NCBI GenBank assembly: GCA_002363125.1
Contig: DEWE01000009.1
Span: 4,382 to 68,381 of the forward strand
Direction: 5' to 3'
DNA: 64,000 bases
Source of the DNA: Candidatus Saccharibacteria bacterium UBA3218
GTDB taxonomy: Bacteria > Patescibacteriota > Saccharimonadia > Saccharimonadales > Saccharimonadaceae
Every line of letters starts with the position of its first letter. The first letter of the stretch is position 1. Under the pieces are notes generated by a model. That model searched no databases and was not told where the DNA came from. It worked only from the letters and a program-made list of their open reading frames with translations. This document shows, in pieces, positions 25,769 through 37,897 of the stretch. Made by a program: the position numbers and the translations under genes.

Positions 25769-27208
25769 GTGAAGAAAATTATTATTTCTAAACTTTTTTT
25801 GTACCGTTATAGGTTTATAATCGGTTATATTATTTTGGGGTTGGCTTTTGCGCTGCTAATTATTACTTTGCCAACTTTTGCGCAAAAGGGATTATCTGAG
25901 GCAGAAATAAACTCAGCCACCAACTCATATTATCTAGGTAAAGATGGAATATTAAATGGCGATTTAGTTAATTTGCCATATAGAATACTACAAAAAATGT
26001 CTATTACCTGGTTTGGTTTATCTGCCTATACTATAAAATTACCAAGCATAATAATCGGTTTATTCTTTGGACTATTACTAATACTCTTGCTAAACCGGTG
26101 GTTTAAAAGCAATGTGTCGCTCCTTGCTTCGTGTTTTATAGTACTATCTACACCATTCCTATTTTTGGCTGGATCAGGCACTCCGCTCATTATGCTAGTA
26201 TTCTGGCCGACATTATTATTATGGTTGGGATCTAAAATTCAAGGCGAAAAACGCCCGCGCCCAATGTATTGTTTTGCCTTTGCTCTCGCCATGTTGCTCT
26301 CTATTTTTACGCCATACATGATATATTTTGCAATTTTCTGCGTTTTCTTTGCGCTAATGCAACCACATCTGAGGTTTGTAGTAAAAAGTTTGCCAAAATT
26401 ACCGATGATAGTTCTTGGGATCATGGTAATTTCTGGTTTTGTAGTTCTAGGGATTAGTATCTATAATCACCCGACAACAATTATGGAACTTTTATTTAGT
26501 AAAGATTTTCAAATGGGTCAATTCTTCAATAATATCGCCACTGGTTTTGCCCCAATGTTCTCTTGGCATAATAGTATAGAAAGTGTATTCTTGTCACCAT
26601 TAATTAGCCTACCAACTTTTGCTTTAGCTTTAATTGGCTTGTTTTCTACAACCAAAGGTTTCTTCGCTTCGCGCAACTCGATAGCTTCAATTCTAACAGT
26701 GTTTTGTTTAGTTATCACTGGTTTTAATCCGGATTCCGCAATTTTTCTAATCTTGCCACTTTTAATATTGGTTGCACATGGTTTAAAATATCTCCTCGAA
26801 AAATGGTATGGCCTTTTCCCAGAAAACCCGTATGCAAGAATATCGGCATTAATCCCACTCACTATATTATTTAGTCTCATGATTGTTCCTAGTTTATTGC
26901 AATACATATATGGTTATCGCTACAACCCAAATATTGCTAACGAATTTAATAATAATCTAGAGATCATAAAAGAAAATTTGACGGACGAATATCTTTTGGC
27001 TACTAAAGATTATGATTTCTATAAAATTTTAGAAGAAAGCACCGACATAAAAGTAATCGGCGAGCTAGAAAAAGTTGAAAAATTAGCAATAATGGGAGAA
27101 CTAGAAGAAAAACCAGAATATTATGTTTTGGACAGAATAATAACCTCCCCAATGAGAGATAATTCTGATATAATATATTTATATACTGAAAAAGTGGAAG
27201 GAGAATAA
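25769..27208 (+). CDS. Membrane glycosyltransferase-like protein (GT39/ArnT-type)
   Basis: A 479-aa protein with about 10-11 TM helices in the first 370 residues and a soluble C-terminal tail. The first extracellular loop (LSEAEINSATNSYYLGKDGI near residue 38, then KMSITWFGLSAYTIKLPSIIIGL) resembles the catalytic loop and following helix of GT39/ArnT-type lipid-linked sugar transferases, with an acidic residue in place. Substrate unknown. The start is GTG 25769, with TATAAT 25757-25762 ending 6 nt upstream. It runs into ybaB 1 bp later. Confidence 0.6.
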   Translation: MKKIIISKLFLYRYRFIIGYIILGLAFALLIITLPTFAQKGLSEAEINSATNSYYLGKDGILNGDLVNLPYRILQKMSITWFGLSAYTIKLPSIIIGLFFGLLLILLLNRWFKSNVSLLASCFIVLSTPFLFLAGSGTPLIMLVFWPTLLLWLGSKIQGEKRPRPMYCFAFALAMLLSIFTPYMIYFAIFCVFFALMQPHLRFVVKSLPKLPMIVLGIMVISGFVVLGISIYNHPTTIMELLFSKDFQMGQFFNNIATGFAPMFSWHNSIESVFLSPLISLPTFALALIGLFSTTKGFFASRNSIASILTVFCLVITGFNPDSAIFLILPLLILVAHGLKYLLEKWYGLFPENPYARISALIPLTILFSLMIVPSLLQYIYGYRYNPNIANEFNNNLEIIKENLTDEYLLATKDYDFYKILEESTDIKVIGELEKVEKLAIMGELEEKPEYYVLDRIITSPMRDNSDIIYLYTEKVEGE

Positions 27209-27209
27209 T

Positions 27210-27512
27210 ATGGGTCAAACAATGGACCAAATGAAATTATTGAATCAGTTACGTAAGGCACAAAAAGAATTGAAAAACGAGATTGTGGAAGTTGAAGCTG
27301 GAGATGGTGCTGTAGTGGTACAAATTAATGGTGAATTAAAAGTTAAGAAAGTAAAACTTGATCCAGAGAAAATAGATTTTGATGATATACACGAATTGGA
27401 GCGCTGGATCGAAAATTGTATGCGCGATGGCTTTGCAAAAGCACAGGAAATTGCAACAGATAAAATGAAGCCGCTGATGGGTGGCCTTGGCAATCTTGGT
27501 CTTGGAATGTAG
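27210..27512 (+). CDS. YbaB/EbfC family nucleoid-associated protein
   Basis: A 100-aa protein of typical length: helical N-terminus (MDQMKLLNQLRKAQKELKNE), central strands (VVVQINGELKVKKVKLDPEKID) and C-terminal helices. The family forms dimers that bind DNA. It lies directly before recR, the usual bacterial arrangement; AAGGAG precedes the ATG. Confidence 0.88.
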   Translation: MGQTMDQMKLLNQLRKAQKELKNEIVEVEAGDGAVVVQINGELKVKKVKLDPEKIDFDDIHELERWIENCMRDGFAKAQEIATDKMKPLMGGLGNLGLGM

Positions 27513-28118
27513 ATGTTACCAAAAGCTTTAGAAAATGTAATTGAAGCGCTTGGGATGTTGCCCGGTGTTGGGCCCCGTACGGCTGAACGATATGCCTATT
27601 ACCTTTTTAGATCCAATCCTAAATTGTCTGACAATATAGCTGATGCATTAAATTATTTGCATAGTGGGGTAAAATTATGTCCGGTGACTTTTGCCTTGAT
27701 TGACGCCGATGAAAATTGCTCTAAGTATTACGCAGATCCAGAAAGAGATAAGACTACAATCCTAGTAGTGGAGGAACCGCTAGATATTTATGCGATCGAA
27801 CAAACGCATGGATATAAAGGAACTTACCATGTGTTAGGTGGCGCCGTTTCGCCAATAGATGGAATTACACCAGATAAGCTACATTTAAAAGAACTAGTTG
27901 AGCGCGTAGAAAAAGATAAGGTAAAGGAAGTCATCATCGCGACAAACCCATCAGTAGAAGGGGAATCTACCGCACTCTTAATCGAAAAAATGTTGCATGA
28001 AAAAAATCCAGAATTAAAACTCACTAGATTGGCACGTGGATTACCGCTTGGCGTAGACTTGTCTTATGCAGACCAAATTACTTTGTCTGCGGCTTTAGAG
28101 AACAGAACGAAGCTTTAA
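27513..28118 (+). CDS. recR: Recombination mediator RecR with a degraded zinc finger
   Basis: A 201-aa protein of normal length. HhH region LPGVGPRTAERYAYYLF near residues 17-33, TOPRIM domain DKTTILVVEEPLDIYAIEQTHGYKGTYHVLGG near 79-110, and C-terminal GESTALLIEKML...LTRLARGLPLGVDLSYADQITLS. The zinc finger that normally has CxxC...CxxC reads LCPVTFALIDADENCSKYYADPERD, so only the first Cys of each pair remains. RecR with RecO/RecF loads RecA at gaps. It starts at the base after the ybaB stop. Confidence 0.93.
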   Translation: MLPKALENVIEALGMLPGVGPRTAERYAYYLFRSNPKLSDNIADALNYLHSGVKLCPVTFALIDADENCSKYYADPERDKTTILVVEEPLDIYAIEQTHGYKGTYHVLGGAVSPIDGITPDKLHLKELVERVEKDKVKEVIIATNPSVEGESTALLIEKMLHEKNPELKLTRLARGLPLGVDLSYADQITLSAALENRTKL

Positions 28119-29848
28119 TAATTTTCGAGAGCTTTAAAATCTACTTTTGCGAGTTTGGTTTTTGGTAACTCATCAATAAAGTGAATTTCACGAGGTATTT
28201 CGTATTTAGCAAGATATTGTTTGTAAATATTGCCGAGCTCTTTTTTGATGGCGCGCTCGGAAGCATTTTCGTTTGGAACTACGAATACGACAACCTTTTC
28301 ACCACGGATCTTGTCTTCACGGCCGACTACAGCACAGCTATTTACGTTCTTGCATTTTAATGTGACATCCTCAATATTTGCAGGATATATATTATAACCA
28401 TTGCTAATAATCATGCGTTTGAGGCGAGAGCGGAAATGTACTACGCCACGATCATCTATATACCCTATGTCACCAGTGCGAAGATATTCTTTGCCATTTA
28501 TAGTAATAAAAGCCTCGGCAGTTTCCTTTGGTTTATTGAGATAACCTTTCATGACAGAAAGGCCTCTTACTAGGATTTCTCCATCTTCACCTAGATCTGC
28601 TTCCTTTTTGGTTTGGAGATCCATAATAACAACTTCGTTGTCCGGAAGAGGGTATCCTATAGCATCTGGATCTTCAGCAACACTGAGTGGCGAAAAGATG
28701 AAACCACCAGAAGCTTCAGTGAGACCATAGCCATTTTCTATTAAGGCTTTCGAGCCGTGACTCTTCAAAAAACTATTGATCTTTTCTTTACTAGACATAC
28801 TGACCATATCGCCACCAGATACTACAAATTTTACATGCTTCAAGCCGTCTTTTTTGAACTTGATTTTAGTGAGATAATCAAATACGGTTGGTACGCCAAC
28901 GAGGATATTTACCTTGTATTTCGTGATATATTTTTTGAATTTCTTTGGATTAAACTGCGGGATAAGAAAAGATCTGGCCCCGAAATAAAGTGGCATATGA
29001 ATACAGCAACCTAAGCCAAAGGCATGAAAATTTGGCAAGAAAGCCATAAAAGAATGGTCTGTCTTAAATAATTCAGGGACAAGATATTTGGCACCTAAAG
29101 CTTGGGCGTTGAAATTTAAGTTCGAGAGCATTATACCTTTAGGTTTACCGGTAGTGCCACCAGAATACATGATGACGGCATCGTCTTCCGAATTTACACG
29201 TGCATGAGGATTGCCAACGAATTTACTCGCTTTTGATAAGAACTGGTCCCAAGTAATAACATGCTGACTTTTGTTGATATGATTCTTGCGACCTTTGGTA
29301 AGTTTATAAATTATACGAACTATTGTATCCATGGATCTGGTCGGTGAGACAACTATGACCTGCTCGACACTGGTATTTTTGATCACGGCCTCAACCTTAG
29401 GATAAGAGATGTCAACACAGAGAATTATTTTAGATTCTGATTGAATAAGGTAATCTTCGATCTCTTTTGAAGACGATAGTGGGTGAACCATATTCGCCAC
29501 AGCACCAATTTCGTTGATAGCATAAAACATATAAATAGCTTCTGGTGTATTCGGCATACAGACAGTGATACGATCGCCCTTTTCGGCGCCTATAGCCCTC
29601 AGGGCAGCAGCTACTTTATTAATCTTTTTAATTAATTCTTTATAGGTAATTTGTGAATTAAAATATTCTAGGGCTGTATTATGTGGCCATTTACAAGATG
29701 ACTCGTATACTACATCGTACAGGCCACCATCAAAATAATCGATTTGCTTTGGTAATTTGTCAATGTATCCATATTTAGCGCGCTCGATTTTCATGTCTAT
29801 CTTGCGCAGAGTGTTTTTGATCTTTTTATATATAAATTCTAAAGGCAT
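28115..29848 (-). CDS. AMP-dependent acyl-CoA synthetase/ligase (long-chain fatty acid type)
   Basis: A 577-aa member of the ANL superfamily. Motifs: AMP-binding P-loop YSGGTTGKPKGIMLSN near residue 230, FHAFGLGCCIHMPLYFGA, VSGGDMVS, NGYGLTEASGGF near 375, YLRTGDIGYIDDRG near 455, and RLKRMIISNGYNIYP near 470, with a C-terminal Lys in LPKTKLAKVDFKAL. It would activate fatty acids as acyl-AMP and acyl-CoA. This fits reuse of scavenged lipid. TATAAT at 29856-29861 lies 7 nt before the ATG (leaderless). It is convergent with recR, overlapping by 4 bp. Confidence 0.85.
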   Translation of the reverse strand: MPLEFIYKKIKNTLRKIDMKIERAKYGYIDKLPKQIDYFDGGLYDVVYESSCKWPHNTALEYFNSQITYKELIKKINKVAAALRAIGAEKGDRITVCMPNTPEAIYMFYAINEIGAVANMVHPLSSSKEIEDYLIQSESKIILCVDISYPKVEAVIKNTSVEQVIVVSPTRSMDTIVRIIYKLTKGRKNHINKSQHVITWDQFLSKASKFVGNPHARVNSEDDAVIMYSGGTTGKPKGIMLSNLNFNAQALGAKYLVPELFKTDHSFMAFLPNFHAFGLGCCIHMPLYFGARSFLIPQFNPKKFKKYITKYKVNILVGVPTVFDYLTKIKFKKDGLKHVKFVVSGGDMVSMSSKEKINSFLKSHGSKALIENGYGLTEASGGFIFSPLSVAEDPDAIGYPLPDNEVVIMDLQTKKEADLGEDGEILVRGLSVMKGYLNKPKETAEAFITINGKEYLRTGDIGYIDDRGVVHFRSRLKRMIISNGYNIYPANIEDVTLKCKNVNSCAVVGREDKIRGEKVVVFVVPNENASERAIKKELGNIYKQYLAKYEIPREIHFIDELPKTKLAKVDFKALENY

Positions 29849-29886
29849 ATTATATATTATACTCTATTTTATGCTAAAATAAACAT

Positions 29887-30318
29887 ATGAGCATTTTTCG
29901 TGCAGATAGAAAATTTGAGAAATTTGAAGACGTTACACCTGAATTATTAAAGAGCGAGGGTGTAAAATTACTTTTGTGTGATCTGGATAACACCTTGAGG
30001 TTACATTCCGAAAAAGAGCCCGCAGCAGAATTAGCGGTTTGGATTAAAAAATGCCACAAAACTGGCGTACAAATTGTAATAGTTTCTAATAATGGTCGCA
30101 AAAAAATGATACAAAAGTTTTGCGAGCCAATTAATGTACCATGTGTTTGGTGGGCAAAAAAACCTCTGAGCGTAAAACTCACCGAGACCATGGAAAAATA
30201 TAAAATTAAGCCCTCTGAGACTGTAATGTTGGGAGACAAGTGGTCTACCGACGTGCTTGCGGCAAAGTTTGCCGGGGTACGTTCCTGGAAAGTAGAACAT
30301 CGTAGGAATATTATATGA
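29887..30318 (+). CDS. HAD family phosphatase, YqeG-like
   Basis: A 143-aa protein with HAD motif I LLCDLDNTLRLH near residue 32, motif II VIVSNNGRKKM near 60, Lys in KKPLS near 92 and motif III VMLGDKWSTDVLAAKFAGV near 112-130. It fits the YqeG subfamily, where some members dephosphorylate phosphatidylglycerophosphate, which would suit the pgsA gene that overlaps its end by 4 bp. The -10 TAAAAT (with TGC before it) ends 6 nt before the ATG. Confidence 0.8.
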   Translation: MSIFRADRKFEKFEDVTPELLKSEGVKLLLCDLDNTLRLHSEKEPAAELAVWIKKCHKTGVQIVIVSNNGRKKMIQKFCEPINVPCVWWAKKPLSVKLTETMEKYKIKPSETVMLGDKWSTDVLAAKFAGVRSWKVEHRRNII

Positions 30319-30866
30319 AAAAGAATAAATTAACTGGTCCAACTTATATTACGATTGCTCGCATGATGCTATCAACGGCTTTTATGATTTTTGTATTAAT
30401 ACCAGAAACCTGGACAAGAATCGTGGCTTTGATATTGTTTATAGCTGGCGCGATCTCTGACCTAGTGGACGGTAAGTGGGCGCGTAAGAAAAAAATCGTA
30501 ACAGATCTAGGCGCATTCTTAGACCCATTAGCTGACAAAATGTTGGTAAATTTAGCTTTTTTGGCTTTGGTTACATTGAATGTTGTACCAGTTTGGATTT
30601 TCGCAATAGTACTGGTTCGTGATTTTGCTGTAGATGGAATGAGGATGATGGCAGCACGCGATGGTGTGACGATTGCCGCATCTTTTTATGGCAAGCTCAA
30701 GACCACCGTACAGATGATCGCTCTGATAATTATTTTATTAAACCTTATAGTAAATATAGACTTATTTGGTATACTGGGGAACATCGCGCTTTACGCAGCT
30801 CTTGTATTAACGGTATTTTCCGGCGCCGATTATTTGATAAAAGGTTGGAAGAAATTAATTAAATAA
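30315..30866 (+). CDS. pgsA: CDP-diacylglycerol-glycerol-3-phosphate 3-phosphatidyltransferase
   Basis: A 183-aa protein with 4-5 TM helices and the CDP-alcohol phosphotransferase signature complete: SDLVDGKWARKKKIVTDLGAFLDPLADK near residues 47-75, matching D..DG..AR........G...D...D. It makes phosphatidylglycerophosphate from CDP-diacylglycerol. It overlaps the YqeG-like gene (ATGA). cdsA, the supplier of CDP-diacylglycerol, is convergent right after it. Confidence 0.92.
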   Translation: MKKNKLTGPTYITIARMMLSTAFMIFVLIPETWTRIVALILFIAGAISDLVDGKWARKKKIVTDLGAFLDPLADKMLVNLAFLALVTLNVVPVWIFAIVLVRDFAVDGMRMMAARDGVTIAASFYGKLKTTVQMIALIIILLNLIVNIDLFGILGNIALYAALVLTVFSGADYLIKGWKKLIK

Positions 30867-31550
30867 TTAGAAAAATATTGCTTTGATAATTAGTAGTACT
30901 GTTGTGGCAAAAGCAGTGGAATCGATACGATCCAAGAAACCGCCGTGCCCCTCGCTACCACCAACAATGAGTTCTAGTTTTTCGAAAAATTTATTTTTGA
31001 TCAGAATCTCGTTGGAATCTTTGACCTTGAATTGACGTTTGAGGTAGCTTTCAAACAAATCGCCCATGAGAGCAAGTGGCCCACAAAGTAGATAAATATA
31101 ATCAGTGCGTCCAAGTGAGAATATTAATATTGCTACCAAAGCAATTGAAATAGTGAGACCAAGAATTGTACCCTCCCAAGTTTTATTTTTGGAAATTTTT
31201 GGAAATGGGCGAGATTTTTTGATGATTTTACCACCCCAAGCCTTACCGCAAAGGTAAGCGAAAATATCGTATCCACAAACGCCAAAAATGATATACCAAA
31301 TTTCTATTACGCCAACTTGTGCAATAAAAATCGAGCCATATACCAAAAACATGATTTCTATAATTGCAAGAATTACATTTTTGAAGTGTGAAGCCTTTTT
31401 GAAAAAACTAAGGAGCTCAATGCCAGAAATTACAGCAAAAATTCCAAATAAGATTTTAAAAGGTACTGCGTCGAATATATACATAGATACAAGAGCTACG
31501 ATAAATAACCCGAATCCGCAAACCACCCTCACGCGAAAATTTTTATCCAT
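30867..31550 (-). CDS. cdsA: Phosphatidate cytidylyltransferase
   Basis: A 227-aa polytopic membrane protein ending in the CdsA signature GDLFESYLKRQFKVKDSNEI...GGSEGHGGFLDRIDS (last about 60 residues), which carries the metal and CTP contacts. It makes CDP-diacylglycerol from phosphatidate and CTP. I prefer ATG 31550 to GTG 31556 because the -10 box ATTATA (TATAAT on the coding strand, 31557-31562) would touch the GTG and leaves 6 nt to the ATG. Confidence 0.9.
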   Translation of the reverse strand: MDKNFRVRVVCGFGLFIVALVSMYIFDAVPFKILFGIFAVISGIELLSFFKKASHFKNVILAIIEIMFLVYGSIFIAQVGVIEIWYIIFGVCGYDIFAYLCGKAWGGKIIKKSRPFPKISKNKTWEGTILGLTISIALVAILIFSLGRTDYIYLLCGPLALMGDLFESYLKRQFKVKDSNEILIKNKFFEKLELIVGGSEGHGGFLDRIDSTAFATTVLLIIKAIFF

Positions 31551-31592
31551 ATCCACATTATACCACCATTTCTACATGATATAATATATATT

Positions 31593-32573
31593 ATGTATAG
31601 TGTGTTTAGTAACTTCATAAAAGATAAGAATTCTATTTGCGTAATACAGGCAGAAAACCCTGATGGGGATTCTATGGGTAGCGCAATTGCGTTGGATTAT
31701 CTATTAAGTGACAAAAATATTTCACTCTATTGTCCAGTGGATGTCCCAAAATACTTGCGATATTTTTCTGACTGGTCAAGAATTACGAATGAATTTAATT
31801 TTAAGGCCGATGGGTATATCATCGTAGATACCGCTGCGAATATACTACTGTCAAAATTGTTGGACGATTCGGCGATCAAAAACCGTCTTTATAATGCGCC
31901 AGTATTAATAATAGACCATCACGAAACACCGGACGATGTAGAATTTCCACATCAAAGCATAATTAATGTGTTGCCAGCTTGCGCAGAACTAATTTTTGAT
32001 ATAGCAAAAGACCAAGATATTGAAATTGATAAAAAAGCGGCTGAAGCGATTTTTCAAGGTATTTTGTCTGATACATTGGGTTTAACTAGTTCGTCAGTAA
32101 CTGATAAAACTTTCGAGATTGCAGCAGAATTGACAAGGCTCGGTGCAAATATTGCTGAGCTCGAGGAACGCCGACGCGAGTTCATGAAGAAATCACCACG
32201 AATCTTAGACTATAAAGCTGATTTAATTAAAAGAATAGAGTACTCGCTGGATGGGGAGCTTGCTACCGTACATATCCCATGGGACGACATCCGTGAATAT
32301 TCGGATGAATATAATCCGAATGTATTAATCCTTGAGGAAATGCGTTTAGTGGAGGGTGTTAAAGTTGCCGTGGCAATAAAAACTTATCCTGATGGAAAGG
32401 TTACTGGAAAAATTCGCACGGCACTCGAAGCGCCAATCGCCGAAAAAATTGCTGGATATTTTGGCGGTGGCGGGCATCCACAGGCAGCTGGTTTTAGAAC
32501 TTATGACACCACATACGAAGAAGTAATAAGAGATCTTGTAAAAATTGTACCGGAGTTACTATCTAATGTTTAA
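31593..32573 (+). CDS. DHH family phosphoesterase (NrnA-like)
   Basis: A 326-aa protein. DHH domain: QAENPDGDSMGSAIALDYLL near residues 19-38, VDTAANI near 78, VLIIDHHETPDDVEF near 105-119, ILSDTLGLT near 150. DHHA1 domain ends with GYFGGGGHPQAAGFRTYD near 292. Such enzymes degrade nanoRNA or cyclic dinucleotides; which one is not decided here. TGATATAAT ends 7 nt before the ATG. The downstream gene begins within its last codons. Confidence 0.85.
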   Translation: MYSVFSNFIKDKNSICVIQAENPDGDSMGSAIALDYLLSDKNISLYCPVDVPKYLRYFSDWSRITNEFNFKADGYIIVDTAANILLSKLLDDSAIKNRLYNAPVLIIDHHETPDDVEFPHQSIINVLPACAELIFDIAKDQDIEIDKKAAEAIFQGILSDTLGLTSSSVTDKTFEIAAELTRLGANIAELEERRREFMKKSPRILDYKADLIKRIEYSLDGELATVHIPWDDIREYSDEYNPNVLILEEMRLVEGVKVAVAIKTYPDGKVTGKIRTALEAPIAEKIAGYFGGGGHPQAAGFRTYDTTYEEVIRDLVKIVPELLSNV

Positions 32574-33292
32574 AAAAAAGCTTTTATTAAAGAAAACTCA
32601 TGATTTCTCTGCAACGAAGAATCCGAGGCTCACGGCAGTTTTCATACATGGCATTGCTTCAGACTCATCTAGCTTCGTTAATGCAATTAAATATTTAGAG
32701 GGGACTACTTCGCTAAAAGATATTAGGTTTGTTACTTTTGATTTACTTGGTTCTGGTGAGTCCCGTTCAGATGATAAATTAAATTATGATTACAAGGATC
32801 AACTTAGTGCGCTCCATAATTCAATCGAGAAACTAAATCTAAAGACCCCTCTTGTCTTGGTGGGGCATTCTATGGGCACATTCATTGCAACGCGCTATGC
32901 AGACACATATAAAAAATCTGTAAAGCATTTAATTCTAATCTCTCCACCGATTTATACACGGGAAGAATTAGAAAGTCCAGCTTTTGCTGCGGCAATTAAA
33001 GTATTTAAAGATGCAGTAAGTCTAAAGAATAAAAAAATCTTGGAAGAAAAAAGTTTCAATGAGTCAATGAAAAAAATCGTTCTAGATAAAAACAATTATA
33101 AAACTTTGGCCAATCTCAAAACTCACGCAACTTTAATTTATGGTGACATGGATCAATTTATTGCTTCACATAATATTCCAAAAATTCTAAAGCAAAATCC
33201 TAAATACTTGTCGGCAATTAAAACTATTGGCAGACATGGTGTATCTAAAGATAAATATATTAAAATAGTAAGTGTTCTGGAGGAGGTATTAA

Positions 33293-33300
<8 letters not shown>
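32566..33300 (+). CDS. Alpha/beta hydrolase
   Basis: A 244-aa protein starting at ATG 32566, which overlaps the previous gene by 8 bp. Oxyanion region VFIHGIASDSSSF near residue 26, nucleophile elbow LVGHSMGTFIATRYADTY near 103-120 with Ser, late Asp in IYGDMDQFIAS near 192 and His in TIGRHGVSKDK near 222. The triad is therefore complete. No secretion signal; the substrate is unknown, probably a small ester. Its end overlaps the cysS start by 8 bp. Confidence 0.8.
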
Positions 33301-36917
<3,617 letters not shown>

Positions 36918-36954
36918 GTTTTTATATTATAACATAATTTTAGTCTGTTGACTA

Positions 36955-36982
36955 TTGACAATCATTGACGCATTGGTATAAT
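36955..36982 (+). promoter_or_regulatory. Promoter of the plus-strand small RNA
   Basis: TTGACA (36955-36960), 16-bp spacer, TATAAT (36977-36982) with an extended TGG before the -10. It points away from queA and drives about 70 nt ending in a strong terminator. No plus-strand protein gene follows in range. Confidence 0.75.
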
Positions 36983-36988
36983 GAAAAC

Positions 36989-37059
36989 ATAAAAAGAAGC
37001 CCTCTAGGAAGACTTCTTTTGTTGGTTGGTCTACTAGGTGTCTACCTAGTAGATTTTTT
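36989..37059 (+). ncRNA. Predicted small RNA, antisense to the 3' end of a minus-strand peptide transcript
   Basis: From the predicted start near 36989 the RNA has a first hairpin AGAAG...CTTCT (36994-37017) and a second, CTACTAGGT / ACCTAGTAG (37031-37052), followed by TTTTTT: an intrinsic terminator. The longest plus frame is ATG AAA ACA TAA, so it is not coding. It is fully complementary to the last 18 nt of the 25-codon ORF at 37042-37119 and to the 3' tail after it. The layout is that of convergent type I toxin-antitoxin pairs. Confidence 0.6.
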
Positions 37060-37119
37060 CTTCGGTATGGATTTACGTCTTGGAATTATAATGCATAGAA
37101 GGTTTATTTCTACGGTCAT
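37042..37119 (-). CDS. 25-aa hydrophobic-basic peptide (candidate type I toxin or leader peptide)
   Basis: ATG 37119 is preceded by AAGGAGATGAA, one of the best ribosome-binding sites in the window. The peptide starts MTVEINLLCIIIP and continues with a strongly basic tail (RRKSIPKKKSTR). Its stop codon lies in the stem of the plus-strand terminator. A minus promoter (37237-37266) gives a 5' leader of about 111 nt with a 9-bp hairpin GTATAAATA / TATTTATAC at 37179-37200. A minus-strand U-run after the hairpin at 36991-37020 would end the RNA. I do not recognise the peptide family. It could also be a leader peptide for queA, but queA has its own leaderless promoter. Confidence 0.55.
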   Translation of the reverse strand: MTVEINLLCIIIPRRKSIPKKKSTR

Positions 37120-37236
37120 TTCATCTCCTTCCTAGTGACCTAATGCCTAGAGCATTGCTTTAATGGTTACCTCACACAGTATAAATATTACTATTTATAC
37201 AAAGGCCCACTAAAACTCCGAAGCCAACCTGGGCGT

Positions 37237-37266
37237 ATTATAGTCACAAAGAAAAAATAAATTCAA
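37237..37266 (-). promoter_or_regulatory. Promoter of the 25-aa peptide transcript
   Basis: On the minus strand: TTGAAT (37261-37266), 18-bp spacer, TATAAT (37237-37242). The box GTGACTATAAT and the preceding GGGGTTGAA are shared with the cutinase-vWA promoter at 47088-47117. Confidence 0.65.
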
Positions 37267-37292
37267 CCCCAATATAAAGTTTATGCTTTAAC

Positions 37293-37850
37293 TTAATTTT
37301 CCAGATCTTTTTCAATCTGTTTGCGATAGCGATCTTCTTCGCTAAAAATACAACCACAATACTTTTGCATGTATAAACCTAATTCGCGGGCTTTGGCTTG
37401 ACCTTCACGAAATCCTACGCGAAAATCGCGATACAAAAATTCTATTCCAGCTATTTCTGCTAATTCTTCACAAACTTGTTTTAATTCTTCGTGTTTTTGA
37501 TATGGGGAAACTAGCAATGTAGTAGTAAAAGCATCGTAGCCGTTTTTAGCAGCATACCGTACAGTTTCGGTGAGGCGTTTTTTATAACAATAATTAACGC
37601 AGCGATTTGGTATATCTGACACTACATTTTTGCAAAATTCATCCAAACCATAATCTTCGATAAAAATTGATTCAATATTCACTTTTTTGCAATATTCTTT
37701 AAGGCAATCACGACGAGTTTTGTATTCTATGTATGGATGAATGTTTGGATTGTACCAAAAAACAGTTGGCTCGATATTTTCGGCACGCAAACTATCAATA
37801 CAATAAACACTGCATGGTGCGCAGCAAGTGTGCATTAAAACTTTTTTCAC
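37293..37850 (-). CDS. queH: Epoxyqueuosine reductase QueH
   Basis: A 185-aa protein of the QueH (former DUF208) family: MHTCCAPCSVYCIDSLR near residue 6, FWYNPNIHPYIEYKTRRDCLKEYC near 31, CVNYCYKKRLTETVRYAAKNGYDAFTTTLLVSPYQKHEEL near 83-122, and CGCIFSEEDR near 167. The paired Cys residues bind the Fe-S cluster and metal that reduce epoxyqueuosine to queuosine. Start is GTG 37850; TATAAT on the coding strand (37858-37863) ends 7 nt before it. With tgt and queA it completes the late queuosine steps; no preQ1 synthesis genes are in the window. Confidence 0.92.
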   Translation of the reverse strand: MKKVLMHTCCAPCSVYCIDSLRAENIEPTVFWYNPNIHPYIEYKTRRDCLKEYCKKVNIESIFIEDYGLDEFCKNVVSDIPNRCVNYCYKKRLTETVRYAAKNGYDAFTTTLLVSPYQKHEELKQVCEELAEIAGIEFLYRDFRVGFREGQAKARELGLYMQKYCGCIFSEEDRYRKQIEKDLEN

Positions 37851-37897
37851 TAATGCAATTATAGCATTTATGGTATAATTATTCCATAAGGAGGTAT

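Noticed and set aside
36918..37260. A preQ1 riboswitch between queA and queH
   Set aside because: The genes fit, but I find no preQ1-I or -II consensus in either strand, and queA and queH each have a -10 box within 8 nt of the start, which leaves no room for a leader riboswitch.
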